A model generated the notes under the pieces. That model saw only the letters and a program-made list of their open reading frames with translations, searched no databases and was not told the DNA's origin. From Mycobacterium sp. 1164966.3 (lineage in GTDB: Bacteria; Actinomycetota; Actinomycetes; Mycobacteriales; Mycobacteriaceae): a stretch of DNA of 64,000 nt. The stretch lies in assembly GCF_001665395.1 (NCBI RefSeq), contig NZ_LZSG01000062.1, positions 1 through 64,000 on the forward strand, written 5' to 3'. Positions 17,426-26,204 of this stretch are shown piece by piece. Position 1 is the first letter of the stretch, and every line of letters begins with the position of its first letter. The translations under genes and the position numbers were made by a program.

Positions 17426-18706
17426 TTAGGCGCTCTTGTCGCGGCGCTCGGCCCGCGACGGCTTGCGCGGCACGATCGTCGGCAACACGTTGTCCTGCAC
17501 GGTCTCCTTGGTGACGACCACCTTCGCGACGTCGTCGCGGCTCGGGATGTCATACATCACCGGAAGCAGGACTTCCTCCATGATGGCCCGCAGGCCGCGG
17601 GCGCCGGTGCCGCGGTGGATCGCCTGATCCGCGATGGCCTCCAGCGCGTCGTCGGTGAACTCCAGCTCGACGCCGTCCATCTCGAAGAGCCGGATGTACT
17701 GTTTGACCAGTGCGTTCTTGGGCTCGGACAGGATCTTGACCAACGACTCCTTGTCCAGGTTGGTGACCGAGGCGACCACCGGCAGCCGGCCGATGAATTC
17801 GGGGATCAGCCCGAACTTGATGAGGTCCTCGGGCATCACTTCGGCGAAGTGGTCCGTGGTGTCGATCTCGGCCTTGGAACGAACTTCGGCGCCGAAACCC
17901 AGGCCGCGCTTGCCGACCCGTTCGTAGATGATCTTCTCCAGACCCGCGAACGCACCGGCGACGATGAACAACACGTTGGTGGTGTCGATCTGAATGAACT
18001 CCTGGTGCGGATGCTTACGACCGCCCTGCGGAGGGACCGACGCCTGGGTGCCCTCGAGGATTTTCAGCAATGCCTGCTGGACGCCCTCACCGGAGACGTC
18101 GCGGGTGATCGACGGGTTCTCGCTCTTGCGGGCGATCTTGTCGACCTCGTCGATGTAGATGATGCCGGTCTCGGCGCGCTTGACGTCGTAGTCGGCGGCC
18201 TGGATCAACTTGAGCAGGATGTTCTCCACGTCCTCACCCACGTAGCCGGCCTCGGTCAGCGCGGTGGCGTCGGCGATGGCGAACGGCACGTTGAGCATCT
18301 TGGCCAGCGTCTGGGCCAGGTAGGTCTTGCCACAGCCGGTGGGCCCGAGCATCAGGATGTTGGACTTGGTCAGCTCAACCGGCTCGTGCCGGGAGTCGCG
18401 GCCCTTCTCGCCGGCCTGGATCCGCTTGTAGTGGTTGTAGACGGCCACGGCGAGCGTCCGCTTGGCGGTGTCCTGGCCAATGACATATCCCTCGAGGAAT
18501 TCGCGGATCTCGACCGGCTTGGGCAGCTCGTCGAGTTTTACATCATCGGCGTCGGCAAGTTCTTCTTCGATGATCTCGTTGCACAGGTCGATGCACTCAT
18601 CGCAGATGTACACACCGGGGCCCGCAATGAGTTTCTTGACCTGTTTCTGGCTCTTCCCGCAGAACGAGCACTTCAGCAAGTCACCGCCGTCTCCAATGCG
18701 CGCCAT
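17426..18706 (-). CDS. clpX: ATP-dependent Clp protease ATP-binding subunit ClpX
   Basis: This AAA+ unfoldase feeds substrates to the ClpP1P2 peptidase. The 426-residue protein has an N-terminal C4 zinc-binding domain (C13, C16, C35, C38). Walker A is GPTGCGKT at 121-128. The pore loop follows as GYVGEDVE, Walker B and sensor residues lie in GIIYIDEVDKI, and an arginine finger and sensor 2 (GARGLRAIME) lie in the C-terminal subdomain. It is transcribed on the minus strand, divergent from mmuM. The clpP genes lie about 1.2 kb away in the same orientation, as in M. tuberculosis (Rv2457c). Confidence 0.97.
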   Translation of the reverse strand: MARIGDGGDLLKCSFCGKSQKQVKKLIAGPGVYICDECIDLCNEIIEEELADADDVKLDELPKPVEIREFLEGYVIGQDTAKRTLAVAVYNHYKRIQAGEKGRDSRHEPVELTKSNILMLGPTGCGKTYLAQTLAKMLNVPFAIADATALTEAGYVGEDVENILLKLIQAADYDVKRAETGIIYIDEVDKIARKSENPSITRDVSGEGVQQALLKILEGTQASVPPQGGRKHPHQEFIQIDTTNVLFIVAGAFAGLEKIIYERVGKRGLGFGAEVRSKAEIDTTDHFAEVMPEDLIKFGLIPEFIGRLPVVASVTNLDKESLVKILSEPKNALVKQYIRLFEMDGVELEFTDDALEAIADQAIHRGTGARGLRAIMEEVLLPVMYDIPSRDDVAKVVVTKETVQDNVLPTIVPRKPSRAERRDKSA

Positions 18707-19011
18707 GATGCTTCAGGGCCTACTTTCTGGTTGCTGCCTTGTCGCCTGTCGTCTTGCCGTGCCGCGTGTATTCCCCGACGCTACCCGCTTGCTGCTGCTC
18801 ACCGCGACCGTTAGGGACGAATCGCGTGTTTGGTATTCGTGAGGTGTTCACGCCTGTCGATCTGAATGAAACATATAGCCCGACGGCGTCCGTGGCTTGT
18901 CGAGACGCGCTATGCGTGTCTCTGGCGTGTCGCGGTCGTTACCCGACTGAGCCGCATCAGCCTCGCCGCAGAGCGGGCGAATCACCCGGCCAATCACCCT
19001 ACAGTGGCCGT
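18707..19011. other. Divergent intergenic region clpX / mmuM
   Basis: About 300 bases separate the divergent clpX and mmuM starts. No ORF here is convincing. TACAGT at 19000-19005 sits six bases before the mmuM GTG, so mmuM is probably transcribed without a leader. The clpX promoter should lie in the same stretch but I cannot place it with confidence. Confidence 0.5.
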
Positions 19012-19929
19012 GTGGAACTGGCTGGCGGAGTCGCGTGGCCCGGCGAATCCGTGCTGATCAGCGATGGCGGCCTGGCCACCGACCTGGAGGCGCGCGGCCA
19101 TGATCTTTCCGACCCGCTGTGGTCGGCGAAGCTGCTGTCGGATGCCCCGCAGAAGATCATGGAGCTGCATGCCGACTACTTCCGCGCCGGCGCCATGATC
19201 GCGACGACCGCGAGCTACCAGGCGTCGTTGGAGGGCTTCGCCGCCCACGGGATCGGGCGCGACGGCGCCATAGCGTTGCTGCGCCGCAGCGTCGAACTCG
19301 CCAAGGCAGCGCGAGAGGAGGTCGGCACAGCCGGGCTGTTGGTGGCGGCCTCGGTCGGACCGTATGGTGCGGCGCTTGCCGACGGCTCCGAGTACCGCGG
19401 ACGCTACGGGCTCTCGGTGGCGGAACTGACGCGATGGCATCGCCCGCGGCTGGAGGCACTGGCCGCAGCGGGCGCAGATGTGCTTGCCCTGGAAACTGTG
19501 CCGGATGTCGACGAGGCCGAAGCGTTGGTCGATCTGGTGCGCTCGCTCGGGGTCCCGGCCTGGCTCAGCTACACGATCGACGGGAATCAGACGCGTGCCG
19601 GCCAACCGCTGGCCGATGCGTTCGCGGTCGCCGCCGGGGTGCCCGAGCTCGTCGCGGTCGGCGTCAACTGCTGCTCGCCCGACGACGTGCTGCCGGCGAT
19701 ACACGCCGCAAGTGTCGGCAAGCCGATGATCGTCTACCCGAACAGCGGCGAGGGCTGGGACGGGCGGACCTGGACCGGCTCGCGCACATTTACGACGGAA
19801 ATGGCGGTCCAGTGGGTCTCGGCCGGGGCACGCATCGTCGGGGGATGCTGCCGGGTAGGCCCGGCGGACATCGCCGAGTTGCGCCGAGCGTGCAACCAGG
19901 GCGGAAAATCCGACGAAAGTTCGCCGTAA
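19012..19929 (+). CDS. mmuM: Homocysteine S-methyltransferase
   Basis: This zinc-dependent enzyme makes methionine by methylating homocysteine from S-methylmethionine or AdoMet. The 305-residue protein is a pterin/homocysteine-type barrel starting ISDGGLATDLEARGHDLS. The zinc ligands are C220 in VGVNCC and C279/C280 in VGGCCR. The GTG at 19012 (VELAGGV...) is used because it matches the M. tuberculosis protein (Rv2458) start. The TACAGT element six bases upstream supports leaderless initiation there. It converges on clpP2, with only 22 bases between stops. Confidence 0.92.
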   Translation: MELAGGVAWPGESVLISDGGLATDLEARGHDLSDPLWSAKLLSDAPQKIMELHADYFRAGAMIATTASYQASLEGFAAHGIGRDGAIALLRRSVELAKAAREEVGTAGLLVAASVGPYGAALADGSEYRGRYGLSVAELTRWHRPRLEALAAAGADVLALETVPDVDEAEALVDLVRSLGVPAWLSYTIDGNQTRAGQPLADAFAVAAGVPELVAVGVNCCSPDDVLPAIHAASVGKPMIVYPNSGEGWDGRTWTGSRTFTTEMAVQWVSAGARIVGGCCRVGPADIAELRRACNQGGKSDESSP

Positions 19930-19951
19930 TAGGACGTTCGGCGAAACGGGG

Positions 19952-20596
19952 CTAGGCGCTCTGCGCGGAAAGCTTCCGGTATTCCAGAACGGTGTCGATG
20001 ATCCCGTAGTCCTTGGCCTCTTCGGCGGTCAGGATCTTGTCCCGGTCGGTGTCCTTGCGGATCACCGCGGCGTCCTTGCCGGTGTGACGGGCCAGTGTGG
20101 TCTCCATCAGCGTGCGCATCCGCTCGATTTCGGCGGCCTGGATCTCCAAATCGGAGAACTGCCCCTGGATCACGCCGGACAACGACGGCTGATGGATCAG
20201 CACGCGGGCGTTGGGCAGGGCCATGCGCTTGCCGGGGGTTCCGGCGGCCAGCAGCACCGCGGCGGCCGAGGCGGCCTGACCCAGGCACACCGTCTGGATG
20301 TCGGCTCGCACGTACTGCATGGTGTCGTAGATCGCCATCAGCGAAGTGAACCCGCCGCCGGGCGAGTTGATGTACATGGTGATGTCGCGGTCGGGATCCA
20401 GCGATTCCAGCACCAAGAGCTGCGCCATGATGTCGTTGGCCGACGCGTCGTCGACCTGGACGCCGAGGAAGATGATCCGTTCCTCGAACAGCTTGTTGTA
20501 AGGGTTGGACTCTTTCACGCCGAAGCTGGAGTGCTCGATGAACGACGGCAGGATGTAGCGCGCCTGAGGCTGGAGGTGGGGGTTGGAGGTACTCAC
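19952..20596 (-). CDS. clpP2: ATP-dependent Clp protease proteolytic subunit 2
   Basis: This serine peptidase subunit forms a hetero-tetradecamer with ClpP1. The 214-residue protein matches M. tuberculosis ClpP2 (Rv2460c) in length. The nucleophile serine lies in GQAASAAAVLL (about residue 110), the histidine in VLIHQPSLSG (about 135), and the acidic member follows in the C-terminal part. The start is GTG, overlapping the clpP1 stop in a GTGA sequence (20593-20596), so translation is coupled to clpP1. Confidence 0.96.
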   Translation of the reverse strand: MSTSNPHLQPQARYILPSFIEHSSFGVKESNPYNKLFEERIIFLGVQVDDASANDIMAQLLVLESLDPDRDITMYINSPGGGFTSLMAIYDTMQYVRADIQTVCLGQAASAAAVLLAAGTPGKRMALPNARVLIHQPSLSGVIQGQFSDLEIQAAEIERMRTLMETTLARHTGKDAAVIRKDTDRDKILTAEEAKDYGIIDTVLEYRKLSAQSA

Positions 20597-21192
20597 TGGG
20601 CTTCTCCGTTGCTGATGTGTGCGGCGCGGGTGATGATGTGGTCGACGAATCCGTATTCCAGGGCTTCCGGGGCGGTGAACCAGCGGTCGCGATCGGAATC
20701 CGCCTCGATGCGTTCGATCGGCTGGCCGGTGAACTCGGCGTTGAGGCGGAACATCTCTTTCTTGATGACGGCGAACTGCTCGGCCTGAATGGCGATGTCG
20801 GCCGCGCTGCCGGTCACCCCGCCCAGCGGCTGGTGCATCAATATGCGCGCGTGTGGCAGGGCGTAGCGCTTGCCCTTAGTGCCGGCCGCCAACAGGAACT
20901 CGCCCATCGAGGCCGCCATCCCCATCGCGTAGGTAGCAATGTCACACGGCGCCAGAACCATGGTGTCGTAGATCGCCATTCCAGCGCTGATCGATCCACC
21001 CGGCGAGTTGATATAGAGGTTGATGTCTTTCTCGGTGTCTTCGGCCGCGAGCAGCAGAATCTGTGCGCACAACCGGTTGGCGACTTCGTCGTTCACCTCC
21101 GACCCCAGGAAGATGATGCGCTCGGAGAGCAAGCGCTCATACACCGAGTCCGTGAGGTTTAGACCCACCGAGTTCGAACGCATGTCAGTCAC
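20593..21192 (-). CDS. clpP1: ATP-dependent Clp protease proteolytic subunit 1
   Basis: This is the first gene of the clpP1P2 operon, 199 residues from the chosen GTG at 21192 (VTDMRSNS...). The catalytic serine is in GMAASMGEF (S95) and the histidine in ILMHQPLGG (H120). The M. tuberculosis protein (Rv2461c) starts three residues before VTDMRS, which supports this start; ATG at 21183 is an alternative. ClpP1P2 is essential in mycobacteria and is activated by the regulator ClgR. A partial ClgR-like site lies about 97 bases upstream. Confidence 0.95.
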   Translation of the reverse strand: MTDMRSNSVGLNLTDSVYERLLSERIIFLGSEVNDEVANRLCAQILLLAAEDTEKDINLYINSPGGSISAGMAIYDTMVLAPCDIATYAMGMAASMGEFLLAAGTKGKRYALPHARILMHQPLGGVTGSAADIAIQAEQFAVIKKEMFRLNAEFTGQPIERIEADSDRDRWFTAPEALEYGFVDHIITRAAHISNGEAQ

Positions 21193-21288
21193 GACCGAAT
21201 TACCTGCTTTCTCGAGTTCTGTATGCACCGACACTAACCAACCCAACCCGATGCATGGGTGCCACGCATCCCCTGAGATGGCCGCGTT

Positions 21289-21299
21289 CGCTTACAGCT
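21289..21299. promoter_or_regulatory. Possible ClgR-type site upstream of clpP1
   Basis: CGCTTACAGCT resembles the ClgR core CGC-YNANR-GCG with one mismatch in the last half-site. It lies about 97 bases upstream of the clpP1 GTG, a position consistent with an activator. ClgR control of clpP1P2 is known in M. tuberculosis and Corynebacterium; the assignment here is by pattern only. Confidence 0.35.
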
Positions 21300-21322
21300 T
21301 CACGCCCGGTCATGGCCGGACG

Positions 21323-22747
21323 TCATGATTCGGCCGCATCGTCTTTCGCCTCGGCGGCGGTCTCGTCGGCGGCCGCGGTCTCGTCGGCGCCGGTCTCGTC
21401 GGCCTCATCCTCGTCATGCGTGTGCTCGTGTTTGCCGAAGAGCTCATCGGTGTCGATGGGGTTGCCGCCGGTATCGGTGACCGTCGCCGCTCGGGCCACG
21501 GCCTTGACGGCCAGTTCGCGTCGCACATCAGCGAACATCGCCGGTAGCTGGTTGTTCTCCTGGAGGTAGCCGATCAGCTGCTGGGGCTCGATGCCGTACT
21601 GCTGCGAGGTCATCACCAGCCGCTCGGTCAGGTCGTCCTGGCCGACCTGGATATCGAGATCGTCGGCCAACGCGTCCAGCAGCAGCTGCCTCTTGACGTC
21701 CTTCTCGGACGCGCTGCGCGCCTCGGCGTCCCACTCTTCCCGCGACGACCCTTGCTCGGCGAGCAGTTCGTCGAACTTGGCTTCGTCGTGGTTCAGGCCG
21801 CCGAGCGCCTGGTGCATGACGCCCTCGATCTGCGCCTGCACGTAGGACTCCGGCAAGGGCACGTCGACCTGCTCGAGCAGAGCCTCGAGCGTGGCGTTGC
21901 GAATCTGCTCGGCTTGGTGGGCGCGCTTGGCATGCCGCACCTGCTCGGCGAGGCTGGCCCGCAACTCGTCGATGGTGTCGAAAGCGCTGGCCAGCTGGGC
22001 GAATTCGTCGTCGGGCTCGGGCAGCTCACGTTCCTTGATCGACTTGACGGTGACGGTGACCTGCGCGTCTTGGCCTGCGTGTTCGCCGGTCGCCAACTTC
22101 GCGGTGAACTCGCGCGACTCGTCGGCGGACAAGCCGACCAGCGCATCGTCGAGTCCGGCGATCAGCCGGCCGGAGCCGACCTCGTGGGAAAGTCCCTCGG
22201 CGGCCGCGTTCGGCACTTCCTCGCCGTCGACGGTGGCCGAAAGGTCGATCGAGACGAAGTCACCGCTCTGCACTGGCCGGTCGACGCCTTTCAGGGTGCC
22301 GAACCGCGACCGCAACGCCTGCAGTTCGGCCTCCACGTCGTCGTCGCTGACCTCGAACGGTTCCACCTCGACCTTCAGGGTGCTGAGCTCCGGCAGGGTG
22401 ATCTTGGGCCGAACGTCGACCTCCGCGGTGAACGCCAGGTCCTGGCCGTACTCCTTTTGGGTCACCTCGATCTCGGGGCGGCCCAGCGGCTGGACTTCGG
22501 ATTCGGCCACTGCCTGTCCGTAGCGGGTGGGCAGCGCATCGCTGATCACCTGGTCGAGCATCGCCTCCCGGCCGAACCTGGCCTCCAGCAGCCGCGCGGG
22601 AGCCTTGCCGGGCCGGAAGCCGGGCAGCCGCACCTGTTTGGCCAGCTCCTTGTAGGCGCGCTGAAAGTCCGGCTCGAGCTCGGTGAACGGCACCTCCACA
22701 CTGATGCGCACCCGGGTGGGGCTCAATTGCTCGACACTGCTCTTCAC
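21323..22747 (-). CDS. tig: Trigger factor
   Basis: This ribosome-bound chaperone and peptidyl-prolyl isomerase is 474 residues long. The N-terminal ribosome-binding domain has the signature GFRPGKAPARLLEARFG. The FKBP-like PPIase domain follows at about 150-240, then a helical C-terminal chaperone domain. The tail is rich in Glu/Asp/Thr/Ala. The GTG at 22747 (VKSSVEQLSPTRV) is chosen because GAGGAG precedes it by 6 bases and the M. tuberculosis protein (Rv2462c) begins the same way. It is upstream of clpP1 on the same strand, and both act on newly made or damaged proteins. Confidence 0.96.
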   Translation of the reverse strand: MKSSVEQLSPTRVRISVEVPFTELEPDFQRAYKELAKQVRLPGFRPGKAPARLLEARFGREAMLDQVISDALPTRYGQAVAESEVQPLGRPEIEVTQKEYGQDLAFTAEVDVRPKITLPELSTLKVEVEPFEVSDDDVEAELQALRSRFGTLKGVDRPVQSGDFVSIDLSATVDGEEVPNAAAEGLSHEVGSGRLIAGLDDALVGLSADESREFTAKLATGEHAGQDAQVTVTVKSIKERELPEPDDEFAQLASAFDTIDELRASLAEQVRHAKRAHQAEQIRNATLEALLEQVDVPLPESYVQAQIEGVMHQALGGLNHDEAKFDELLAEQGSSREEWDAEARSASEKDVKRQLLLDALADDLDIQVGQDDLTERLVMTSQQYGIEPQQLIGYLQENNQLPAMFADVRRELAVKAVARAATVTDTGGNPIDTDELFGKHEHTHDEDEADETGADETAAADETAAEAKDDAAES

Positions 22748-22782
22748 GGGGTTGCTCCTCAGTAATTCGTGCTTCAGCCGGT

Positions 22783-22859
22783 TGGTCGGGGTGACAGGAT
22801 TTGAACCTGCGGCCTTCCGCTCCCAAAGCGGATGCGCTACCAAGCTGCGCTACACCCCG
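22783..22859 (-). tRNA. tRNA-Pro (TGG)
   Basis: The minus strand folds as a cloverleaf with acceptor stem CGGGGTG/CACCCCG, a D-arm, anticodon loop TTTGGGA (anticodon TGG) and T-arm GGTTCAAATCC. A CCA appears to be encoded at the 3' end (22783-22785). It lies just upstream of tig. Confidence 0.95.
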
Positions 22860-23013
22860 CGCTGACGTCGTCGATCCTAGAGCCCTGCATGACGAGGCCG
22901 GCCATCCGCTTCGCGCGGACACCTAGCGGCGCTGACCTCACAGAGCGGTCACCAAACAGCTTCGATTAGATTTGACGTCTGCCGCGACGTACAGTCGCGC
23001 TCGACTAATACAC

Positions 23014-23084
23014 GCGGGCGTAGCTCAATGGTAGAGCCCTAGTCTTCCAAACTAGCGACGCGGGTTCGATTCCCGTCGCCCGCT
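23014..23084 (+). tRNA. tRNA-Gly (TCC)
   Basis: The 71-base gene has acceptor arms GCGGGCG and CGCCCGC, anticodon stem-loop CTAGT-CTTCCAA-ACTAG (anticodon TCC) and T-arm with GGTTCGATTCC. The discriminator base is T and no CCA is encoded. Confidence 0.96.
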
Positions 23085-23116
23085 CGGATCAGGTGTTTGC
23101 GGGAAAGAAAGGCGCC

Positions 23117-24313
23117 ATGAGCGACCTTGCAACGGATGCTGACATCCACGGCTCCTGCGCGCCTGACTTCGTCGGGGTGCGTGCGGCGTTCGAGCGCAAT
23201 TTCGCCGAGCGCAAAGACGTTGGTGCGGCGGTCGCGGTGTGGGTCGACGGAGAACTCGTCGTCAACCTGTGGGGCGGCTCGGCGGACGCTGCCGGCACCC
23301 GGCCCTGGGAGCAGAACACGCTGACCACCGTGCTGTCCGGCACCAAGGGCATGACGTCTACCTGCGTGCACCAGCTGGCCGACCGCGGCGAGCTGGACCT
23401 GTACGCGCCGGTGGCCCGTTACTGGCCCGAGTTCGAGCAGGCCGGCAAGGAGGACATCACCCTGGCCATGGTGATGAGCCACCGGTCCGGCGTCATCGGG
23501 CCGCGCACCCGGCTGAACACTCAGCAGCTCGTCGACTGGGACTACGTCTGCGCCCAGTTGGCCATCGCCGAGCCATGGTGGGAACCGGGCACCGCGCAGG
23601 GTTACCACATGACCACCTACGGGTTCATTCTCGGCGAGGTGTTCCGCCGGGTCACCGGTCGCACGGTGGGTCAGTACCTGCGGACCGAGATCGCCGAGCC
23701 GATCGGCGCCGACATTCATATCGGACTGTCACCGGCCGACCAGCTGCGTTGCGCGGAGCGGGTGAACAAGCCGACCGGGCGTCAGCTGCTGGCCGAACTG
23801 GACGCTCCCGGCTGGCCGACCAGGCTGGACGAACACCCCAAGGCCGGCATGTCGATCGCCATGGGATTTCTGCCCGACGACGACCTGGACACCGAAAACC
23901 TGCAGTTGTGGCGTCAGCTCGAGTTCCCCGGCACCAACGGCCAGGTGTCCGCGCTGGGTTTGGCGACGTTCTACAACGCGCTGGCCCAGGAGAAGCTGCT
24001 CAGCCGCGAGCACATGGAACTGGCGCGAACGCCGCAGGGCGGGTTCGAACCCGATCTGGTGCTCGGACCCCGGGTCGCCGACCACGGCTGGGGTCTGGGC
24101 TACATGCTCAACCAGCGCTGCGTCAACGGGCCCAATCCGCGGATGTTCGGCCACGGCGGCCTGGGTGGCTCATTCGGCTTCGTGGATTTGGAACACCGGA
24201 TCGGCTATGCGTACGTAGCGAACCGCTTCGACGCCACCAAGGCCAATGCGGACCCGCGCAGCGTCGCCCTGAGCAACCAGGTTTACGCCGCGCTCGGAGT
24301 CACCGCGAGCTGA
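23117..24313 (+). CDS. lipP: Serine beta-lactamase-fold esterase LipP
   Basis: This 398-residue protein is of the class C beta-lactamase/EstB family that hydrolyses short-chain esters. The nucleophile motif SxxK reads SGTKGM, about residue 73. The catalytic tyrosine region is in YHMTTYGFILG, and the C-terminal HGGLGGSFGF matches the family's third motif. No signal peptide is seen, so it is probably cytosolic. ATG at 23117 is used because AAAGG lies upstream; an in-frame ATG eight codons earlier overlaps the region next to the tRNA. It is the orthologue of M. tuberculosis LipP (Rv2463). Confidence 0.9.
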   Translation: MSDLATDADIHGSCAPDFVGVRAAFERNFAERKDVGAAVAVWVDGELVVNLWGGSADAAGTRPWEQNTLTTVLSGTKGMTSTCVHQLADRGELDLYAPVARYWPEFEQAGKEDITLAMVMSHRSGVIGPRTRLNTQQLVDWDYVCAQLAIAEPWWEPGTAQGYHMTTYGFILGEVFRRVTGRTVGQYLRTEIAEPIGADIHIGLSPADQLRCAERVNKPTGRQLLAELDAPGWPTRLDEHPKAGMSIAMGFLPDDDLDTENLQLWRQLEFPGTNGQVSALGLATFYNALAQEKLLSREHMELARTPQGGFEPDLVLGPRVADHGWGLGYMLNQRCVNGPNPRMFGHGGLGGSFGFVDLEHRIGYAYVANRFDATKANADPRSVALSNQVYAALGVTAS

Positions 24314-24332
24314 CCCGGGTCGGCGGTTCAGG

Positions 24333-24363
24333 GGTGCGAGCCACCACTCGGATGGCTCGCACC
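24333..24363. terminator. Hairpin between convergent lipP and small exported-protein gene
   Basis: A perfect 11-bp stem (GGTGCGAGCCA at 24333-24343 with TGGCTCGCACC at 24353-24363) and a 9-base loop lie between two gene ends. No T-run follows, which is common for mycobacterial terminators. Confidence 0.6.
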
Positions 24364-24389
24364 GTCGGATCACAATGGGATGCCCGAAA

Positions 24390-24683
24390 TCACCGCTGCC
24401 AGGGCTGCGGCTGCCACGGCCCCCGATCGTCCGGGCGGCCTGGCGCTTCGTTCCAGTCGCGGCTGTGGTCCAACCCGTCCATGTCCCGGTGGTGGTCGTC
24501 GTGGCAGTTGCCCCCGTCCCAGTTCTGGCCCCAACCCGGATCCCACCACTGGCCGGGGCACCAGTGGTAGTCGGGGATCGGCGCGGGCTGTGCGTGGGCG
24601 GCGACCGCGGTCCCCACACCGCTCAGGCCTAAACCGGCAAACATGGCGAAAATCGTTGCAGCTAAACGTGGAAGGTTTTTCAC
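24390..24683 (-). CDS. Small exported Trp/Asp/His-rich protein
   Basis: This 97-residue precursor has a clear signal peptide (VKNLPRLAATIFAMF..., cleaved near AAHA-QPAP). A short mature part is rich in Trp, Asp, His, Gly and Pro, with the sequence PDYHWCPGQWWDPGWGQNW. It has two cysteines (HWCPG and GNCHDD) that could form a disulphide. Similar small secreted proteins with a CPGQWWDPGWG-type core are common in mycobacteria; their role is unknown. The GTG at 24683 is chosen because it opens the signal peptide directly; a GTG three codons upstream is also possible. Confidence 0.75.
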   Translation of the reverse strand: MKNLPRLAATIFAMFAGLGLSGVGTAVAAHAQPAPIPDYHWCPGQWWDPGWGQNWDGGNCHDDHHRDMDGLDHSRDWNEAPGRPDDRGPWQPQPWQR

Positions 24684-24790
24684 AGCTCCCACTTCTACCC
24701 GACGAACCTTTGCGGAAACAGTAGACGCGAGCGTTTCTTCCTTATAGTTTCCCGCCAATTGGCTTGTGTTTTGATACACGCCCACCAACT

Positions 24791-25597
24791 TCAGATTTGA
24801 CAGGTGGGGCACCAGAACACATTTCGGCCCTCCAGCACCGCAGTGCGGATTGTCGTCGCACATACCCGGCAGGGATCGCCGGCGCGCCGGTACACGTAGG
24901 TACGGGGCCGCCCTTGCCGGTATGACGGCAGGCCGTGGTCGTGTTCGGGCCGGACCACGATGATCTTGCCGCCCCGCAGGCCTACCTTCATCAGGGCCAC
25001 CAGATCGGTCCACGCGGCGTCGAATTCCGCCTCGCCAATACCCCGGCCGGGCCGATACGGGTCGATGCCGTGGCGGAACAGCAATTCGTTGCGATAGACG
25101 TTGCCCACCCCGGCGATGATTGTCTGGTCCATCAAATGCGCGCCAATCGGCCTGCGGGACTTGGTAATCCGGCTCCAGGCCCAGGCCGGGTCGGCGTCGG
25201 CGCGCAACGGGTCGGGCCCCAGCCTGGCCACCACGTCGGCGACCTGACCCTCGTCCACCACCTCGCAGACGGTCGGGCCGCGTAAGTCGGTGCCGTACTC
25301 GGCGCCCACCATCCGCATCCGCACCTGTCCGACCGCTTCGGGAAGCGGCCCGTCAACCGGACGCGGCCATTCGGTGAAGCTGCCGTAGAGACCGAGATGC
25401 ACGTGCACGATCGGCCCGCCGGCGTAGTGATGAAACAGGTGCTTGCCCCAGACGGTGGCCCGCAACAACACCCGGCCGTCCACCACCGCCGCCGGATCGC
25501 TGAACCGGCCCTGAGGACTGGACACCGAGACCGGCGCGCCGCGGAACCGGCGCTGATGCAACCGGGCCAGCCGGTGCAGCGTATGCCCTTCGGGCAC
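24791..25597 (-). CDS. nei: Formamidopyrimidine-DNA glycosylase family (Nei/endonuclease VIII-type)
   Basis: This base-excision repair enzyme removes oxidised bases and nicks the abasic site. The 268-residue protein begins VPEGHTLHRL; the proline after the initiator is the catalytic N-terminal residue and the following glutamate is conserved (PEG). The helix-two-turn-helix region contains MDQTIIAGVGNVYRNELLF, and a C-terminal zinc finger has CRVC and CPTC. The PEGH start fits the Nei branch better than MutM. It is the orthologue of M. tuberculosis Rv2464c (Nei1), and the start codon is GTG. Confidence 0.88.
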   Translation of the reverse strand: MPEGHTLHRLARLHQRRFRGAPVSVSSPQGRFSDPAAVVDGRVLLRATVWGKHLFHHYAGGPIVHVHLGLYGSFTEWPRPVDGPLPEAVGQVRMRMVGAEYGTDLRGPTVCEVVDEGQVADVVARLGPDPLRADADPAWAWSRITKSRRPIGAHLMDQTIIAGVGNVYRNELLFRHGIDPYRPGRGIGEAEFDAAWTDLVALMKVGLRGGKIIVVRPEHDHGLPSYRQGRPRTYVYRRAGDPCRVCATTIRTAVLEGRNVFWCPTCQI

Positions 25598-25615
25598 GGT
25601 GACTCGCGGGCCCGG

Positions 25616-26095
25616 TCAGGACACGGCGCCGGGAACCGGCGGTGCCTGATGGGTGCGTTCGTATTCGGCGAGAATGTCGATTCGCCGTTGATGGCGTTGG
25701 GCATTCGACCACGGAGTGGACACGAACGCGTCGACGATGGCCAGCGCCTGCTCGAGGGTATGCATGCGACCGCCGATGCCGATCAATTGGGCGTTGTTGT
25801 GTTCGCGGGCCAGCTGTGCGGTCTGCACACTCCAGGCCAGGGCGCAGCGCGCACCGGGGACCTTGTTCGCGGCGATCTGCTCACCGTTGCCCGAACCCCC
25901 CAGCACGATGCCCAGACTGCCCGGATCGGCCACCGTGCGTGTCGCGGTCGCGATACAGAAAGCCGGGTAGTCGTCGTCGGCGTCGTAGCTGAAGGCGCCG
26001 CAGTCGATCGGCTCGTGCCCGGTGTTCTTCAGGTGCTCGGCGATCTGTTGCTTGAGCTCGAATCCGGCATGGTCTGACCCCAGGTAGACGCGCAT
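25616..26095 (-). CDS. rpiB: Ribose-5-phosphate isomerase B
   Basis: This enzyme of the pentose phosphate pathway interconverts ribose 5-phosphate and ribulose 5-phosphate. The 159-residue protein starts MRVYLGSDHAGFELK. It contains YPAFCIATATRTV, the phosphate/anion loop GGSGNGEQIAANKVPG with the glutamate used as base in mycobacterial RpiB, and IGIGGRMH. The ATG at 26095 is chosen from the family start; longer in-frame starts give unconserved residues. It lies 19 bases upstream of nei on the same strand. The M. tuberculosis orthologue is Rv2465c. Confidence 0.95.
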   Translation of the reverse strand: MRVYLGSDHAGFELKQQIAEHLKNTGHEPIDCGAFSYDADDDYPAFCIATATRTVADPGSLGIVLGGSGNGEQIAANKVPGARCALAWSVQTAQLAREHNNAQLIGIGGRMHTLEQALAIVDAFVSTPWSNAQRHQRRIDILAEYERTHQAPPVPGAVS

Positions 26096-26204
26096 GCCGA
26101 CATTGTGCACGACGCCCTCCCCAGCATCCCGCGAGAGTGAACTCCGCGACGTTGCGCCGGCGTGTTGCGTCGGGCGTTTCACACTCGGCCGGGGCCCGCG
26201 ACTC

